Translations under genes and position numbers: made by a program
Part shown: one piece after another, positions 36,662-45,818 of the stretch
Layout: the number at the start of each line of letters is the position of its first letter
Numbering within the stretch: position 1 is the first letter of the stretch
Assembly: GCF_022513565.1 (NCBI RefSeq)
Contig: NZ_JAKWBE010000002.1
Span: forward strand, 186,001-250,000
From: Streptomyces gilvus
GTDB lineage: Bacteria; Actinomycetota; Actinomycetes; Streptomycetales; Streptomycetaceae
Length of the DNA: 64,000 nucleotides
Direction: 5' to 3'
The notes under the pieces: model-generated
Database searches by the model: none
What the model saw: only the letters and a program-made list of their open reading frames with translations
What the model was told of the DNA's origin: nothing

Positions 36662-37990
36662 CTATGATCCGCCGCCGACCTGCTGGTTGTAGCCGGCCAC
36701 GATGTTCTCCAGGGCCTTGTCGGGCGACTCCTGACCGTTGATCGCCTTGCCGAGCTCCGTCTTGGTCGGGTCGGTGGCGAGGCTCTTGCCCTTCAGCACC
36801 CAGGCGGTCTGGGCGTTGTTGAAGTAGCTCGAGATCGGCGCGTAGAGCGGGATCTCCTGGTTGTACAGCTTGAACGCCGCCTGCGCCGCCTCGGAGGTGA
36901 AGGGGTACTTCGGGTTCAGACCGCTCTCGACCGGGAGGAACCCGGAGGACTCCACCAGCTCGGTGTACTGCTTCGGGTCGTAGATCCAGGTCAGGAACTT
37001 CTTCGCGGCGGTGGCCGCGGCGCCGTTGTTGTTGAAGCCGACCATCATGCCGCCGCTGTTGACGTCACTGGCCTGCACGGGCTGGGCGGGGGTCGGGACG
37101 CTCGCCCAGTCGAACTTCTTGATGCTGTCCGCGAAGGAGGCGACCTGCCACACACCGGACCAGTAGGCGACCACGTCACCGCTCTGGAACATCGCCGCCG
37201 GGTCGGCGCCGCTGGTCCACACCGACTTCGGCATCGTCTTGTCGTCGTTCCAGCCGACGAAGGTCTTCACGGCCTTCTTCGTCGCGTCGTCCACCGAGAA
37301 CTTGCCGGAGGAGTCCGCGTGGACGTACTTGCCGCCCATCTCGTACACCATGGCGCGCAGCCGGGAGGGCGACTGGTCGAACGCCAGGGAGTACTTGGCG
37401 CCGGTCTTCTCGCGCACCTTGTTGGCGGCCGCGATGAAGTCGGTCCACGTCCAGGTCTTGTCGGGCGAGGTCGGGAAGGAGACCTTGGCCTTGTCGAACA
37501 GCGACTTGTTGATGAACAGGCCGGACGCGGTGACGTCCGAGGGGATGGACAGCACCTTCCCGGAGGAGTCCTTGGCGAGGAAGTTGCCGTTGATGTTGTA
37601 GCTCTTGTTGTTGGCGATGGAGCTGAGGTCGAGCAGCTTGTTCGACCAGATCGGGTCCAGCGCCGGCACGGCGGCCACGTCGGGCAGGGAGTTCGCCTGC
37701 GCGGCGTTGTGCAGCTTCGTCGTGTAGCCGTCGTAGGGGATGTTGACGAGCTTGACGGTGACGCCGGCTTCCTTCTTGTACTGGGACACCAGCTTCTTCC
37801 AGCCCGCGTCCTGACCCGGGACCGTGGAGATCCAGAACGTCAGCGACTTGGAGTTGCCGCCCGAGCCGGACCCCGACCCGCAGGCGGAGAGCAGCAGGGC
37901 ACCTGCCGCGGCCACGGCAGCGAGGGGAACCAGGCGGCGTATACCGCCGCGGCCGAGTCGGCGGGAGCGCCGCACACCCACACGGGTCAT
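36662..37990 (-). CDS. Sugar ABC transporter substrate-binding lipoprotein
   Basis: A 442-aa lipoprotein of the family 1 sugar-binding proteins. A twin-Arg-rich signal is followed by the lipobox LLLSACGSGS, so the mature protein is anchored at the Cys near residue 37. The ligand-binding body contains LTFWISTVPGQDAGWKKLVS, typical of oligosaccharide binders, and PTPAQPVQASDVNSGGMMVG. ATG 37990 lies behind AAGGG. It is the first gene of a five-gene operon (binding protein, two permeases, two unassigned proteins) divergent from a ROK repressor that probably controls it. Confidence 0.93.
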   Translation of the reverse strand: MTRVGVRRSRRLGRGGIRRLVPLAAVAAAGALLLSACGSGSGSGGNSKSLTFWISTVPGQDAGWKKLVSQYKKEAGVTVKLVNIPYDGYTTKLHNAAQANSLPDVAAVPALDPIWSNKLLDLSSIANNKSYNINGNFLAKDSSGKVLSIPSDVTASGLFINKSLFDKAKVSFPTSPDKTWTWTDFIAAANKVREKTGAKYSLAFDQSPSRLRAMVYEMGGKYVHADSSGKFSVDDATKKAVKTFVGWNDDKTMPKSVWTSGADPAAMFQSGDVVAYWSGVWQVASFADSIKKFDWASVPTPAQPVQASDVNSGGMMVGFNNNGAAATAAKKFLTWIYDPKQYTELVESSGFLPVESGLNPKYPFTSEAAQAAFKLYNQEIPLYAPISSYFNNAQTAWVLKGKSLATDPTKTELGKAINGQESPDKALENIVAGYNQQVGGGS

Positions 37991-38055
37991 CTTCGATCCC
38001 TTTTCGTCGTAGCGGACGGAGCCCCGCGCCGCCGCTGGTTGTTGCAGGTCCCCGT

Positions 38056-38084
38056 TTCCTATCACTGCGATTGAATACCCACAA
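38056..38084 (-). promoter_or_regulatory. Candidate promoter of the sugar ABC operon
   Basis: On the minus strand TTGTGG and TAGGAA are spaced by 17 bp. They sit 66 bp before the binding-protein start, in the 234-bp divergent interval shared with the ROK gene. No convincing operator palindrome was seen there. Confidence 0.3.
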
Positions 38085-38224
38085 GGGTTAGGGCGCCTCG
38101 TTGCGGATCTGAAATCCTCGGCCACCCTTGGCAACCGGCCGAAGACTGGTAATCTCCGGGGCAGCCAGGGAACACGTACCCGGACGGGACTTATCCTCAG
38201 TCCGATGGATTATGGGGGAGGGTT

Positions 38225-39403
38225 GTGAAGCGACCGGCGCCACGTACGGCGACAACTCGGCACGTCACCCAGATCAACCGGACCGCGATACTAGACGTCC
38301 TGCGGGAGCACGGCCCACTGTCCCGGCGTGACATCCAGCAGCGCACCGGGCTCGGCTCGGCGACCATCGAGCGACTGTGCTCCGCCCTCATGGAGGAGGG
38401 CGCGGTCGAGGCCGCGGGCCAGGTGCGCCAGTCGGTCGGCCGGCCCTCGACCCTGCTGCGCTTCGCGTCGTCGGCCCGGGCCATCATGGCCGTCGACGTC
38501 ACCGAGTACACGGCCCGCGGGCGCCTCGTCGACCTGGGCGGAAGCACCCTCTACGAGGAGAGCCACACCTTCGCCCTGGAGGGCCAGGACGCGGGTGCCG
38601 CGCGCATCGACGGGCTGCTCGGGCTCGTCGACCGGCTGGCCTCCCCCGAGACGGGGGTGACCGCCCCGATCGTGGCCGTCGGCATCACCGTTCCCGGCAT
38701 CGTGCACGAAGGCGTGGTGACCAAGGCGGTCGAACTCGACTGGCAGGAGGTACCGCTCGCCGACATCGTCTCGGCCCGCAGCGGACTGCCGATCCTCGTC
38801 GAGAACGACGCCAACGCGACGGCCTACGGCGAGTGGCACAGCGGCGCCCTCGCGAACGCGCACAGCGCCGTCGCGCTGGTGCTCGGCGCCAGACTAGGCG
38901 CGGGCATCATCAACGAGGCGCGTCTGCACCGCGGGCACCGCTCGGCGGCGGGCGAGATCGGTTTCCTGCTGACCTCCAGCGCGTCCTTCTCCCGCTACTT
39001 CACCGAACAGGGCGACGTCGACTCCACCCTGGCGGCGCAGGTGCTGCCGTTCGCCGCGCGGGAGGGTCTGCACGGCAAGCGCATCGGCCCCGCGTTCCGC
39101 GCGATGATGGCCCGCTGCCGGGCGGGCGACAGCGAGGCCGAGCAGGCCCGCGACGAGTTCTTCGACTCCATCGCGCTCGCCCTCGTCGCCACCTCGGTCG
39201 TGCTCTCGCCCCAGGTCATCGTGCTCGCCGGCGCCTTCGCCCAGTACAGCGAGGAGTCCGCGGAGCAGCTGACCCGGCGCCTCGTGGGCCGGATCCCCTG
39301 GGTGCCGCGCATCGCGGTGAGCGACCTGGGCTTCGACGCCGCGATCACCGGCGTGAGCGCTCTGACGATCGAGCACGCCCGCTCCGCGACCTACCTCGCA
39401 TGA
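38225..39403 (+). CDS. ROK-family transcriptional regulator
   Basis: A 392-aa NagC/XylR-type repressor. The winged helix-turn-helix is at about residues 18-75 (GPLSRRDIQQRTGLGSATIE). A ROK sugar-kinase-like domain follows with GITVPGIVHEGVVTKAVELD, NDANATAYGEWHSGA and an ATP-site-like LGARLGAGIINEARLHRGHR. The usual zinc motif CxCGxxGC is absent. The start is GTG 38225. It diverges from the sugar ABC operon and its stop overlaps the next start (ATGA), so it likely senses the imported sugar and is made together with the dehydrogenase. Confidence 0.9.
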   Translation: MKRPAPRTATTRHVTQINRTAILDVLREHGPLSRRDIQQRTGLGSATIERLCSALMEEGAVEAAGQVRQSVGRPSTLLRFASSARAIMAVDVTEYTARGRLVDLGGSTLYEESHTFALEGQDAGAARIDGLLGLVDRLASPETGVTAPIVAVGITVPGIVHEGVVTKAVELDWQEVPLADIVSARSGLPILVENDANATAYGEWHSGALANAHSAVALVLGARLGAGIINEARLHRGHRSAAGEIGFLLTSSASFSRYFTEQGDVDSTLAAQVLPFAAREGLHGKRIGPAFRAMMARCRAGDSEAEQARDEFFDSIALALVATSVVLSPQVIVLAGAFAQYSEESAEQLTRRLVGRIPWVPRIAVSDLGFDAAITGVSALTIEHARSATYLA

Positions 39404-40554
39404 GCCGCCCTCCTGCCCCCCACAAGCCCGACCAAGACGGAGCACGCGTGAAGGACGAAGAGATACGGATAGCGGTCGTGGGCACCGGCGACGTCGCCAT
39501 GGACCACGCGGCCGCCCTCAGCGCACCCGGCCCGGTCCCCGCCAGGATCGTGGCCGCGGCGGACACCGACCGGACCCGGCTGGAGGCCTTCCAGGCCAAG
39601 CACGGGGCCCCGGCCGGCTACGACGACCTCGACGTGCTGCTGGAGCGGTCCCGTCCCGACCTGGTGTACCTGTGCACACCCCCCGGTCTCCACCGCGACC
39701 AGGCCCTCGCCTGTCTGCGCGCCGGAGCCAGCGTGCTGGTGGAGAAGCCGCCCGCGCTGTCCCTGCGGGAGTTCGACGAGATCGCCGGCGCCGCGAGCGG
39801 ACCGCCGTGGTTCGCGACCGTCTTCCAGCACCGTTTCGGCCGCGGCCAGGCCGCGCTCAAGTCCCTGGCCGCCTCGGGTGCGCTGGGCCGCCCGCTGCTG
39901 GCGGTCTGCAACACCACCTGGTTCCGTGACCAGTCGTACTTCGACGTGCCCTGGCGCGGCCGCTGGGACACCGAGGGCGGCGGTCCCACCATGGGGCTCG
40001 GCATCCACCAGATGGACATGATGCTGGACCTGCTCGGCGACTGGACCGAGGTACAGGCCCTCACCAGGACGCAGGCACGCCGTACCGAGACCGAGGACGT
40101 CTCGATGGCGCACGTGACGTTCGCGAACGGCGCCGTCGCCTCCGTGGTGAACAGCTCCCTCTCGCCGCGCCAGGAGTCCTACCTGCGCTACGACTTCGAG
40201 TACGCCACCGTCGAGGTCACGCACCTGTACGGCTACCGGGACGAGGACTGGCGGGTCACCCCGGCACCCGGGCACGACCACGTGCTCACCGAATGGAAGG
40301 CCGCCATGGACGGCGCCGGGGACGAAGCCGGCGACCAGAACTCCCGCAGCGGGCACTGGGCGCAGTTCGCCAAGGTGCTCACCAGTCTGCGCGAGGGCAC
40401 TGCGCCGCCCGTGCCGCTCGCCGAGTCCCGGCGCACCCTCTCCCTGGTGGCCGCCCTCTACGCCTCCGGCGCCGTCGGCCGTCCCGTCAAGCCCTCGGAC
40501 GTCGCTCCCGGCACGCCGTTCTACGACAGCATGTCCGGCCGGCGTCCCGGCTGA
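39400..40554 (+). CDS. Gfo/Idh/MocA-family oxidoreductase coupled to ROK gene
   Basis: A predicted NAD(P)-dependent sugar dehydrogenase of 384 aa. The Rossmann motif RIAVVGTGDVAMDHAAALS begins near residue 23 and the EKP motif is in VLVEKPPALS. The substrate-binding part contains GGGPTMGLGIHQMDMMLDLL, with a probable catalytic His. ATG 39400 overlaps the ROK stop by 4 bp; GTG 39448 (VKDEEIRIA) with GGAG upstream is an equally good start. Context suggests it oxidises a monomer derived from the sugar taken up by the divergent operon. Confidence 0.88.
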   Translation: MSRPPAPHKPDQDGARVKDEEIRIAVVGTGDVAMDHAAALSAPGPVPARIVAAADTDRTRLEAFQAKHGAPAGYDDLDVLLERSRPDLVYLCTPPGLHRDQALACLRAGASVLVEKPPALSLREFDEIAGAASGPPWFATVFQHRFGRGQAALKSLAASGALGRPLLAVCNTTWFRDQSYFDVPWRGRWDTEGGGPTMGLGIHQMDMMLDLLGDWTEVQALTRTQARRTETEDVSMAHVTFANGAVASVVNSSLSPRQESYLRYDFEYATVEVTHLYGYRDEDWRVTPAPGHDHVLTEWKAAMDGAGDEAGDQNSRSGHWAQFAKVLTSLREGTAPPVPLAESRRTLSLVAALYASGAVGRPVKPSDVAPGTPFYDSMSGRRPG

Positions 40555-40741
40555 CACCGCGTTCACCCGCACGACAGGTCCCGGCCGCCCAACTCCCTCC
40601 GCCGGGACACGAACCGGCCGTAGATCTTCGCACAGACGCATCGGTCGGCCCGGGCGGCTCACACGCCGTCCACGAGTCCCCCACGAGCGCACGCCATGTC
40701 ACCCCCTTCGGCCGCACGGCCGCAGAAAGAGAGGCACACGC

Positions 40742-42652
40742 ATGCCGTCATCTGCCGGGCACCGCTCCCCCTCCGTCGGCAGACGGGGCTTCCTCAAGAC
40801 CTCCCTGGGCGCCTCGGCGGGTGTGCTGGCCGCGCCCACCTTCGCCTCCTGGCTGGCCGCCGCCGACGCCAAGGCCGCCACGAGCCCCGCCGCGTTCGTC
40901 GACGACTACAAGACCAACCTCTCGACGAACCTCACGCCGGAGACCAACGCCGTCGTCCGGATCCTCGGCGGCTTCGCGCAGGTGTGGAAGACGGGCGGCG
41001 CCTGGAACACCGGCACGCCGCTCCAGCCCGACCTGCTGCGCGCCAACGTCCGCTACAGCGTCCGCGTCACACGTGCGCGGACGGACGCCCAGGCCAAGGA
41101 GGCGTTCATCTACGACCGCCAGCACCAGAGCTACGCGATGATCGCGGGCCTGGGTCCGCTGGCCGACCTGTACAGGACCGGCGCCAAGGCGGTCACCTCG
41201 ATCACCAGCGCCCCCGACGGCACTCCGCCCACCACTGTCAGCGACGCCGTCCCGGCCGGCGCCCCGGCGGGCTCGGCGCAGGGCGCCGGTTCGCACGACT
41301 CCGACCTCGGCAAGGTGGCCGAGCTGGTCGACACCGTCCGCGGCAACTGGGCGTCGGGCAACCCCTCCAAGTACGCCTACCAGTACCCGCGGCCCTGGCG
41401 CATGAACGAGGACAGCCAGGTCGTCGACACCGGGAAGACGGACTGGCTCGGCTACCCGGTCTACGACTCGCAGGTCCTCGTCGCCCCCCAGCTGCTGCGC
41501 CAGCGCAGCACCTCCCCCACGGACGACGGCGGCTTCCCCAGCGGCCACACCAACGCCTTCCACCTGGCCGGCCTCGCCTACGCGTACGCCGTGCCGGAGC
41601 GCTTCCAGGAGCTGGTGACGCGGGCCTTCGAGCTCAGCCACACCCGGATCGTGGCCGGCATGCACTCCACGGTCGACGTGATCGGCGGCCGCATCATGGC
41701 CACCGCCCTCGCCGCCGCCACCCTGGCCGACCCGGCGAACGCGAGCCTGAAGGCGGCCGCCCGCGCCCAGGCCCTGGCCTACTTCACCCAGAAGACCGGC
41801 ACGAGCGCCGACACCCTCTTCGCCTACGCGCACTGCGACGCCTCCGACGCCTACGCCGACCGGGACGCCAACGCCCGCGCGGTGGAGCCCCGTCTGACGT
41901 ACGTGCTCACCCGCCGGGGGCGCAGCGTGCCGCTGACCGTGCCCAAGGGCGCGGAGGTGCTGCTGGAGACGCGGCTGCCCTACCTGGACGACGACCAGCG
42001 CCGGGAGGTGCTGCGGACCACCGCGCTGCCCTCCGGGTACGTGCTGCTGGACGGTTTCGAGCAGTGGGGGCGGCTGAACCTGTTCGCCGCCGCCGACGGT
42101 TACGGCGCCTTCGACTCCGACGTGACGGTGACGCTGGACGCGGCCACGGGCGGCTTGGGCGCGGCCGACAGCTGGCGCAACGACATCGACGGCGACGGCG
42201 GGCTGACCAAGAAGGGCACCGGCACGCTCACCCTGACCGGCCACAACACGTACACGGGCGGCACCGTGGTGAACGACGGCACGCTGGTCGCCGCCTCGTC
42301 CCACGCGCTGGGCCACGGGGACGTGCGGGTGTCCGGCGGCACGCTGCGGGTGCGGCGGCCCGTGCAGGTGCACGGCGTGTACTCCCAGGAGTCGTCGACG
42401 CTGGCGCTCACGCTGCGCTCGGGCCACGAGCCCGCCCTGGAGGTGACGCGCCGGGCGCTGCTCGGCACGGGCAGCGTGCTGTCGCTGCAGCTAGACGCCG
42501 ACCGGCCGCCGGCCGCGGGCAGCACGGTGCGCGTCCTGGCGGCTTCCTCGCTGCGGGGCCAGTTCGACCGCGTGGAACTGAACTCCGACCGGCTGCGGGC
42601 CGTACCCGTCTACACGACGGAAGGTCTGTCGGTACGACTCCTGAAGCGGTGA
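40742..42652 (+). CDS. Tat-exported PAP2-family phosphatase with autotransporter-type beta repeat
   Basis: A 636-aa secreted protein. A Tat signal (GRRGFLKTSLGASAGVLAAP) leads to a PAP2/haloperoxidase-like domain (about 45-340) with the phosphate motifs QYPRPWR, GGFPSGHTNAFH and SHTRIVAGMHSTVDVIGG. After a linker, residues about 475-540 carry one PATR-like unit (GLTKKGTGTLTLTGHNTYTG followed by GGTVVNDGTLV), normally seen in autotransporter passenger domains, then a beta-rich tail. It probably removes phosphate from an extracellular substrate. ATG 40742 is followed directly by the signal. It has no operon partner on the left; a GT39 gene follows after 92 bp. Confidence 0.88.
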   Translation: MPSSAGHRSPSVGRRGFLKTSLGASAGVLAAPTFASWLAAADAKAATSPAAFVDDYKTNLSTNLTPETNAVVRILGGFAQVWKTGGAWNTGTPLQPDLLRANVRYSVRVTRARTDAQAKEAFIYDRQHQSYAMIAGLGPLADLYRTGAKAVTSITSAPDGTPPTTVSDAVPAGAPAGSAQGAGSHDSDLGKVAELVDTVRGNWASGNPSKYAYQYPRPWRMNEDSQVVDTGKTDWLGYPVYDSQVLVAPQLLRQRSTSPTDDGGFPSGHTNAFHLAGLAYAYAVPERFQELVTRAFELSHTRIVAGMHSTVDVIGGRIMATALAAATLADPANASLKAAARAQALAYFTQKTGTSADTLFAYAHCDASDAYADRDANARAVEPRLTYVLTRRGRSVPLTVPKGAEVLLETRLPYLDDDQRREVLRTTALPSGYVLLDGFEQWGRLNLFAAADGYGAFDSDVTVTLDAATGGLGAADSWRNDIDGDGGLTKKGTGTLTLTGHNTYTGGTVVNDGTLVAASSHALGHGDVRVSGGTLRVRRPVQVHGVYSQESSTLALTLRSGHEPALEVTRRALLGTGSVLSLQLDADRPPAAGSTVRVLAASSLRGQFDRVELNSDRLRAVPVYTTEGLSVRLLKR

Positions 42653-42659
42653 CGCCCGG

Positions 42660-42716
42660 GGGCGGGAGCTGATGCGAGAGTAGGGCCCATGAGAAGGGCC
42701 CGGATCGCTCCCGCCC
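42660..42716 (+). terminator. Nested inverted repeat after PAP2 gene
   Basis: Outer 10-bp arms GGGCGGGAGC and GCTCCCGCCC enclose an inner GGGCCC-N7-GGGCCC hairpin (42683-42701). The outer arm begins 7 bp after the stop. It may terminate transcription or attenuate read-through into the GT39 gene. Confidence 0.5.
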
Positions 42717-42744
42717 ACCCGCGGTCCCCGTCACCGCGGGGCGG

Positions 42745-44442
42745 ATGATGGCGCACGAACAGCACTCGGTCCTCGACCCGCGGGCGCCGGACGGCGAGGA
42801 ACGTCCCCCGCCCCGGGTGACGTCCGCCCCGCCGCCCGGCCGGCCCTGGCGGCGCCGGCTGCTGCCGCTCCTGGTGGTGGTGCTGCTCGCGCAGATGGCC
42901 GCCGCCATGGTCACCACGGCCGTGCAGCAGACGCCGACGATCGACGAGCCGATCTACGTCGCCACGGCCGCCGACTACCTCCACGAGCACCGCGTCCGCC
43001 TCAACCCCGAGCACCCCCCGCTCGCCAAGCTCGTCATCGCCGCCGGGGTGGCCGTCGCCGACCCGCACCTGGACGCCTCCTACAAGGGCGACCAGAGCCG
43101 GTTCGCCCAGCATCTGCTGTACGCCTCCGGCAACGACCCCTGGCGGCTGATGTTCTGGGCCCGTCTGCCGGTGATCGTGCTGACGCTGGTGTTCGGGCTC
43201 GTGGTGTTCGCCTTCGCCCGTGAACTGGCGGGCACGGCGGCCGGGTTGGCGGCCCTGGCGCTGTACTCCTTCTCCCCCGACCTGATCGCGCACGGCTCGC
43301 TGGCCACGCTGGACGTGCCGGCCGCGGGCTTCGTGCTGACCTCGGCCTGGCTGCTGTGGCGGGCCCGTCGGCGGCCCCGGCTGTGCGTCCCGGCGGCCGG
43401 GCTGGCCCTCGGGGCGGGGCTCGCGACCAAGATGAGCGTGCTGCCGGTGGTTCCCGTCCTGGTGGCGCTGGCGGCCTGGGCGGTGTGGCGGCCGGGGTCC
43501 GTGGACCGGCGCCGGGCCCTGGCGCGCTCGCTCGGGGCCGCCGCCGTAGTCGCGGTGGCCGCCGTGGCCGTCGTATGGGCGTCGTATCTCGTGGTCGATC
43601 CGCGGCTGCGGTGGTCGCCGGCCGGGCAGCAGGTGCCCGCCGTGCACGGGCTCAAGGGGCTGCTGGTGCAGCTCATGCCGGTGCCGCAGTCCTACCGGGA
43701 CGGGATGCGCATCCAGTTCGGGCTGGAGAAGTACCCGTGGCAGGGCTTCCTGTTCGGGCATCTGTACACCGGCTCCCGCTGGTACTACCTGCCGGCCGCG
43801 CTGCTGGTGAAGACACCGCTCGGCATGCTCGCGCTGTGGGCCGCGGGTGCCGTCGCGATGGTGGCGGTACGGCGGCTGCGGCCCGCGGCGCCCTATGTGC
43901 TGGTCCCGGCCGGCGTGCTGATGGTTTCGGCGATGACCGGCTCGCGGGACTTCGGGACCCGCTACGCCCTCTTCATGCCGATGTTCCTGGCGGTGGCGGC
44001 CGGGTGCGTGCTCCTGGTGCGGTGGCGGTGGGCGCCGCTCGCCACGGGGGCGCTGGTGGTGTTCGTCGCGGTGAGTTCGCTGCGGACGTTCCCCTACTAC
44101 CTGCCGTACTCCAACGAGGCGTTCGGCGGTCCGGCCAAGACGTATCTGCGGCTGCACGACTCCAACGTGGACTGGGGACAGGACCTCGGCCGGCTCGCCG
44201 ACCGGCTGCGCGAGCGGTACCGGGGCGAGCGGGTCTGGCTGGTGTACAAGGGCAGCGGTGTGCCCGCGTACTACGGCATCGACGCGTCCGATCCGCGCAA
44301 GGTGCCGGCGCGTCAGGTGCACGGGCTGCTGGTCGTGTCGGACACGGCGGTCGACAAGGCGCGCGGGCGGCTGCGGACCCTGATCGACAGCAGTCGCCCG
44401 GTCGACCAGGTCGGTCACTCGATCACGATCTACCGCCGGTGA
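42745..44442 (+). CDS. GT39-family membrane glycosyltransferase
   Basis: A 565-aa integral membrane protein with a GT-C fold, related to dolichyl-phosphate-mannose protein mannosyltransferases. The catalytic-loop acidic pair is in QTPTIDEPIYVATAADYLHE after the first helix, with the family-typical HPPLAKLVIA. About ten to twelve helices follow up to residue 450, and the C-terminal extracytoplasmic domain contains RLHDSNVDWGQDLGRLADRL. It probably transfers a sugar from a lipid carrier to an exported acceptor. The ATG at 42745 is followed by a second in-frame ATG at 42748. Confidence 0.87.
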   Translation: MMAHEQHSVLDPRAPDGEERPPPRVTSAPPPGRPWRRRLLPLLVVVLLAQMAAAMVTTAVQQTPTIDEPIYVATAADYLHEHRVRLNPEHPPLAKLVIAAGVAVADPHLDASYKGDQSRFAQHLLYASGNDPWRLMFWARLPVIVLTLVFGLVVFAFARELAGTAAGLAALALYSFSPDLIAHGSLATLDVPAAGFVLTSAWLLWRARRRPRLCVPAAGLALGAGLATKMSVLPVVPVLVALAAWAVWRPGSVDRRRALARSLGAAAVVAVAAVAVVWASYLVVDPRLRWSPAGQQVPAVHGLKGLLVQLMPVPQSYRDGMRIQFGLEKYPWQGFLFGHLYTGSRWYYLPAALLVKTPLGMLALWAAGAVAMVAVRRLRPAAPYVLVPAGVLMVSAMTGSRDFGTRYALFMPMFLAVAAGCVLLVRWRWAPLATGALVVFVAVSSLRTFPYYLPYSNEAFGGPAKTYLRLHDSNVDWGQDLGRLADRLRERYRGERVWLVYKGSGVPAYYGIDASDPRKVPARQVHGLLVVSDTAVDKARGRLRTLIDSSRPVDQVGHSITIYRR

Positions 44443-44564
44443 CACGGGGTCCGGCAGGCGACCCGAGGATCCGTCCGGCAGTGCCGGATGCGCCCGTACA
44501 AGCCCTGGTCACAACGGTGTGTGAGCTATGTTGAAGCACTGTGGGAGACAAAGGAGGCGCACCG

Positions 44565-45488
44565 GTGCCATCGCCGCAGCAGGCACGCGCACAGGCATCC
44601 GCGATCACCTCGGGCAGAACCGCTCCGGAGGCCGAGGCCGCACCGGCGTCCCAGCTCAGAACCCTCTTCGACCGGCCCCGACTCTCCCCGGGCCAGCGGC
44701 GCATCGCCCAGTACCTGATCGAGCACATCACCGAGGCGGCGTTCCTGTCGATCACCGATCTCGCCGAGCGCGTCGGCGTGAGCCAGCCGTCGGTGACCCG
44801 GTTCGCGGCGGCCGTCGGCTTCAGCGGCTATCCGGCGCTGCGCGAGAAGCTCCAGTCGATCGCCCTGGGCCACCTGGCGGGCGGCCCCGGGGCGCCCGAG
44901 GAGAACGGCAGCAACGAACTGCAGTCGGCGGTGGACGCCGAGATCGAGAACCTGGAGAACCTGCGGCGCGACTTCGCCGACCCGGACCAGCTGATCGACG
45001 TCGGCCGCGAGCTGTCGGCCTCCACTCCGCTGACCGTTCTCGGGCTGCGCATCTCGGTCTCGCTCGCCGAGTACTTCGCCTATGCCGCGCGCCGGATCCA
45101 TCCGGACGTGCGGCTGGTGACGCGGGGCGGCAGCGTCGCCTACGACGCCCTGCTGCAGTCCCGGGAGGCGGGCGGCACCTGGGTGCTGGCGTTCTCGATG
45201 CCCCGGCACGCCCAGGAGACCCTGACGGCCGTGCAGGTGGCGCGCAGCGCCGGGCTGAAGGTCGCCCTGGTGACCGATCTGGCGCTGGGCCCGGTCGCCG
45301 ACGAGGCCGACGTCGTCTTCGCCACCGGCACCGGCTCCCGGCTGGTCTTCGACTCCTATGCCGCCCCCGGGGTGATCGCCGCCGCGCTGCTGCAGGCGAT
45401 GACCGACGCCGACCCGGAGCGCACCCAGGCCCGGCTGGAGGAGTACGAACAGATCTCCGACCAGCACCAGTTCTTCCTGCGGGACTGA
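44565..45488 (+). CDS. MurR/RpiR-family transcriptional regulator
   Basis: A 307-aa regulator with an N-terminal helix-turn-helix (SITDLAERVGVSQPSVTRFA) and a C-terminal SIS sugar-isomerase domain (TVLGLRISVSLAEYFAYAAR, LAFSMPRHAQETLTAVQVAR). It is expected to bind a sugar phosphate. GTG 44565 was chosen over GTG 44541 because AAAGGAGG (44550-44557) lies at ideal distance. The target genes are not obvious; neighbours are not sugar enzymes. Confidence 0.9.
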   Translation: MPSPQQARAQASAITSGRTAPEAEAAPASQLRTLFDRPRLSPGQRRIAQYLIEHITEAAFLSITDLAERVGVSQPSVTRFAAAVGFSGYPALREKLQSIALGHLAGGPGAPEENGSNELQSAVDAEIENLENLRRDFADPDQLIDVGRELSASTPLTVLGLRISVSLAEYFAYAARRIHPDVRLVTRGGSVAYDALLQSREAGGTWVLAFSMPRHAQETLTAVQVARSAGLKVALVTDLALGPVADEADVVFATGTGSRLVFDSYAAPGVIAAALLQAMTDADPERTQARLEEYEQISDQHQFFLRD

Positions 45489-45818
45489 CGGCGGAGCAGC
45501 GTCGGCGCCGGATCGGCCGTAACCTTGGGTAACACCTTTCCCACGCGCTGTCCCGAATTACAAAGGGACCTTTCGCAACATAATGCGCATGAATGTTTTC
45601 ATACGTCTTGCAAACCGGACGGCATATATAAATACTTCTCACGCGTCACCCGGACATCCGTAGCCGCCGTCTCCTACCCGCGTCGGCGCGCGGGCTTCCG
45701 GGCGGGCCTCGTCCGTGCGAGCGCCCGTGGTGGCCCCGGTCATCCCCTAGGCCGGGGCCGCCCGCACGCACCCGTCGGACCACCCCTCACGACGCCGCAC
45801 ACCCGGAAGCGATCACCG
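45489..45818. other. AT-rich 330-bp intergenic region
   Basis: No gene was found. The stretch 45555-45640 is unusually AT-rich for this chromosome (for example ATATATAAATACTT) and holds a weak hairpin GTCCC-N10-GGGAC (45550-45569) that may end the RpiR transcript. It also holds the dyad at 45586-45605. It probably carries the promoter of the next gene. Confidence 0.5.
45586..45605. promoter_or_regulatory. 20-bp dyad in AT-rich region
   Basis: CGCATGAA-TGTT-TTCATACG has 8-bp arms with one mismatch. It lies downstream of the RpiR gene and 214 bp before the next gene, and could be an operator. The factor is unknown. Confidence 0.35.

Noticed and set aside
45529..45543. GTAAC-N5-GTAAC direct repeat as a GlnR site
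   Set aside because: The spacing and the GAAAC half expected for GlnR boxes do not fit, and no nitrogen gene follows.
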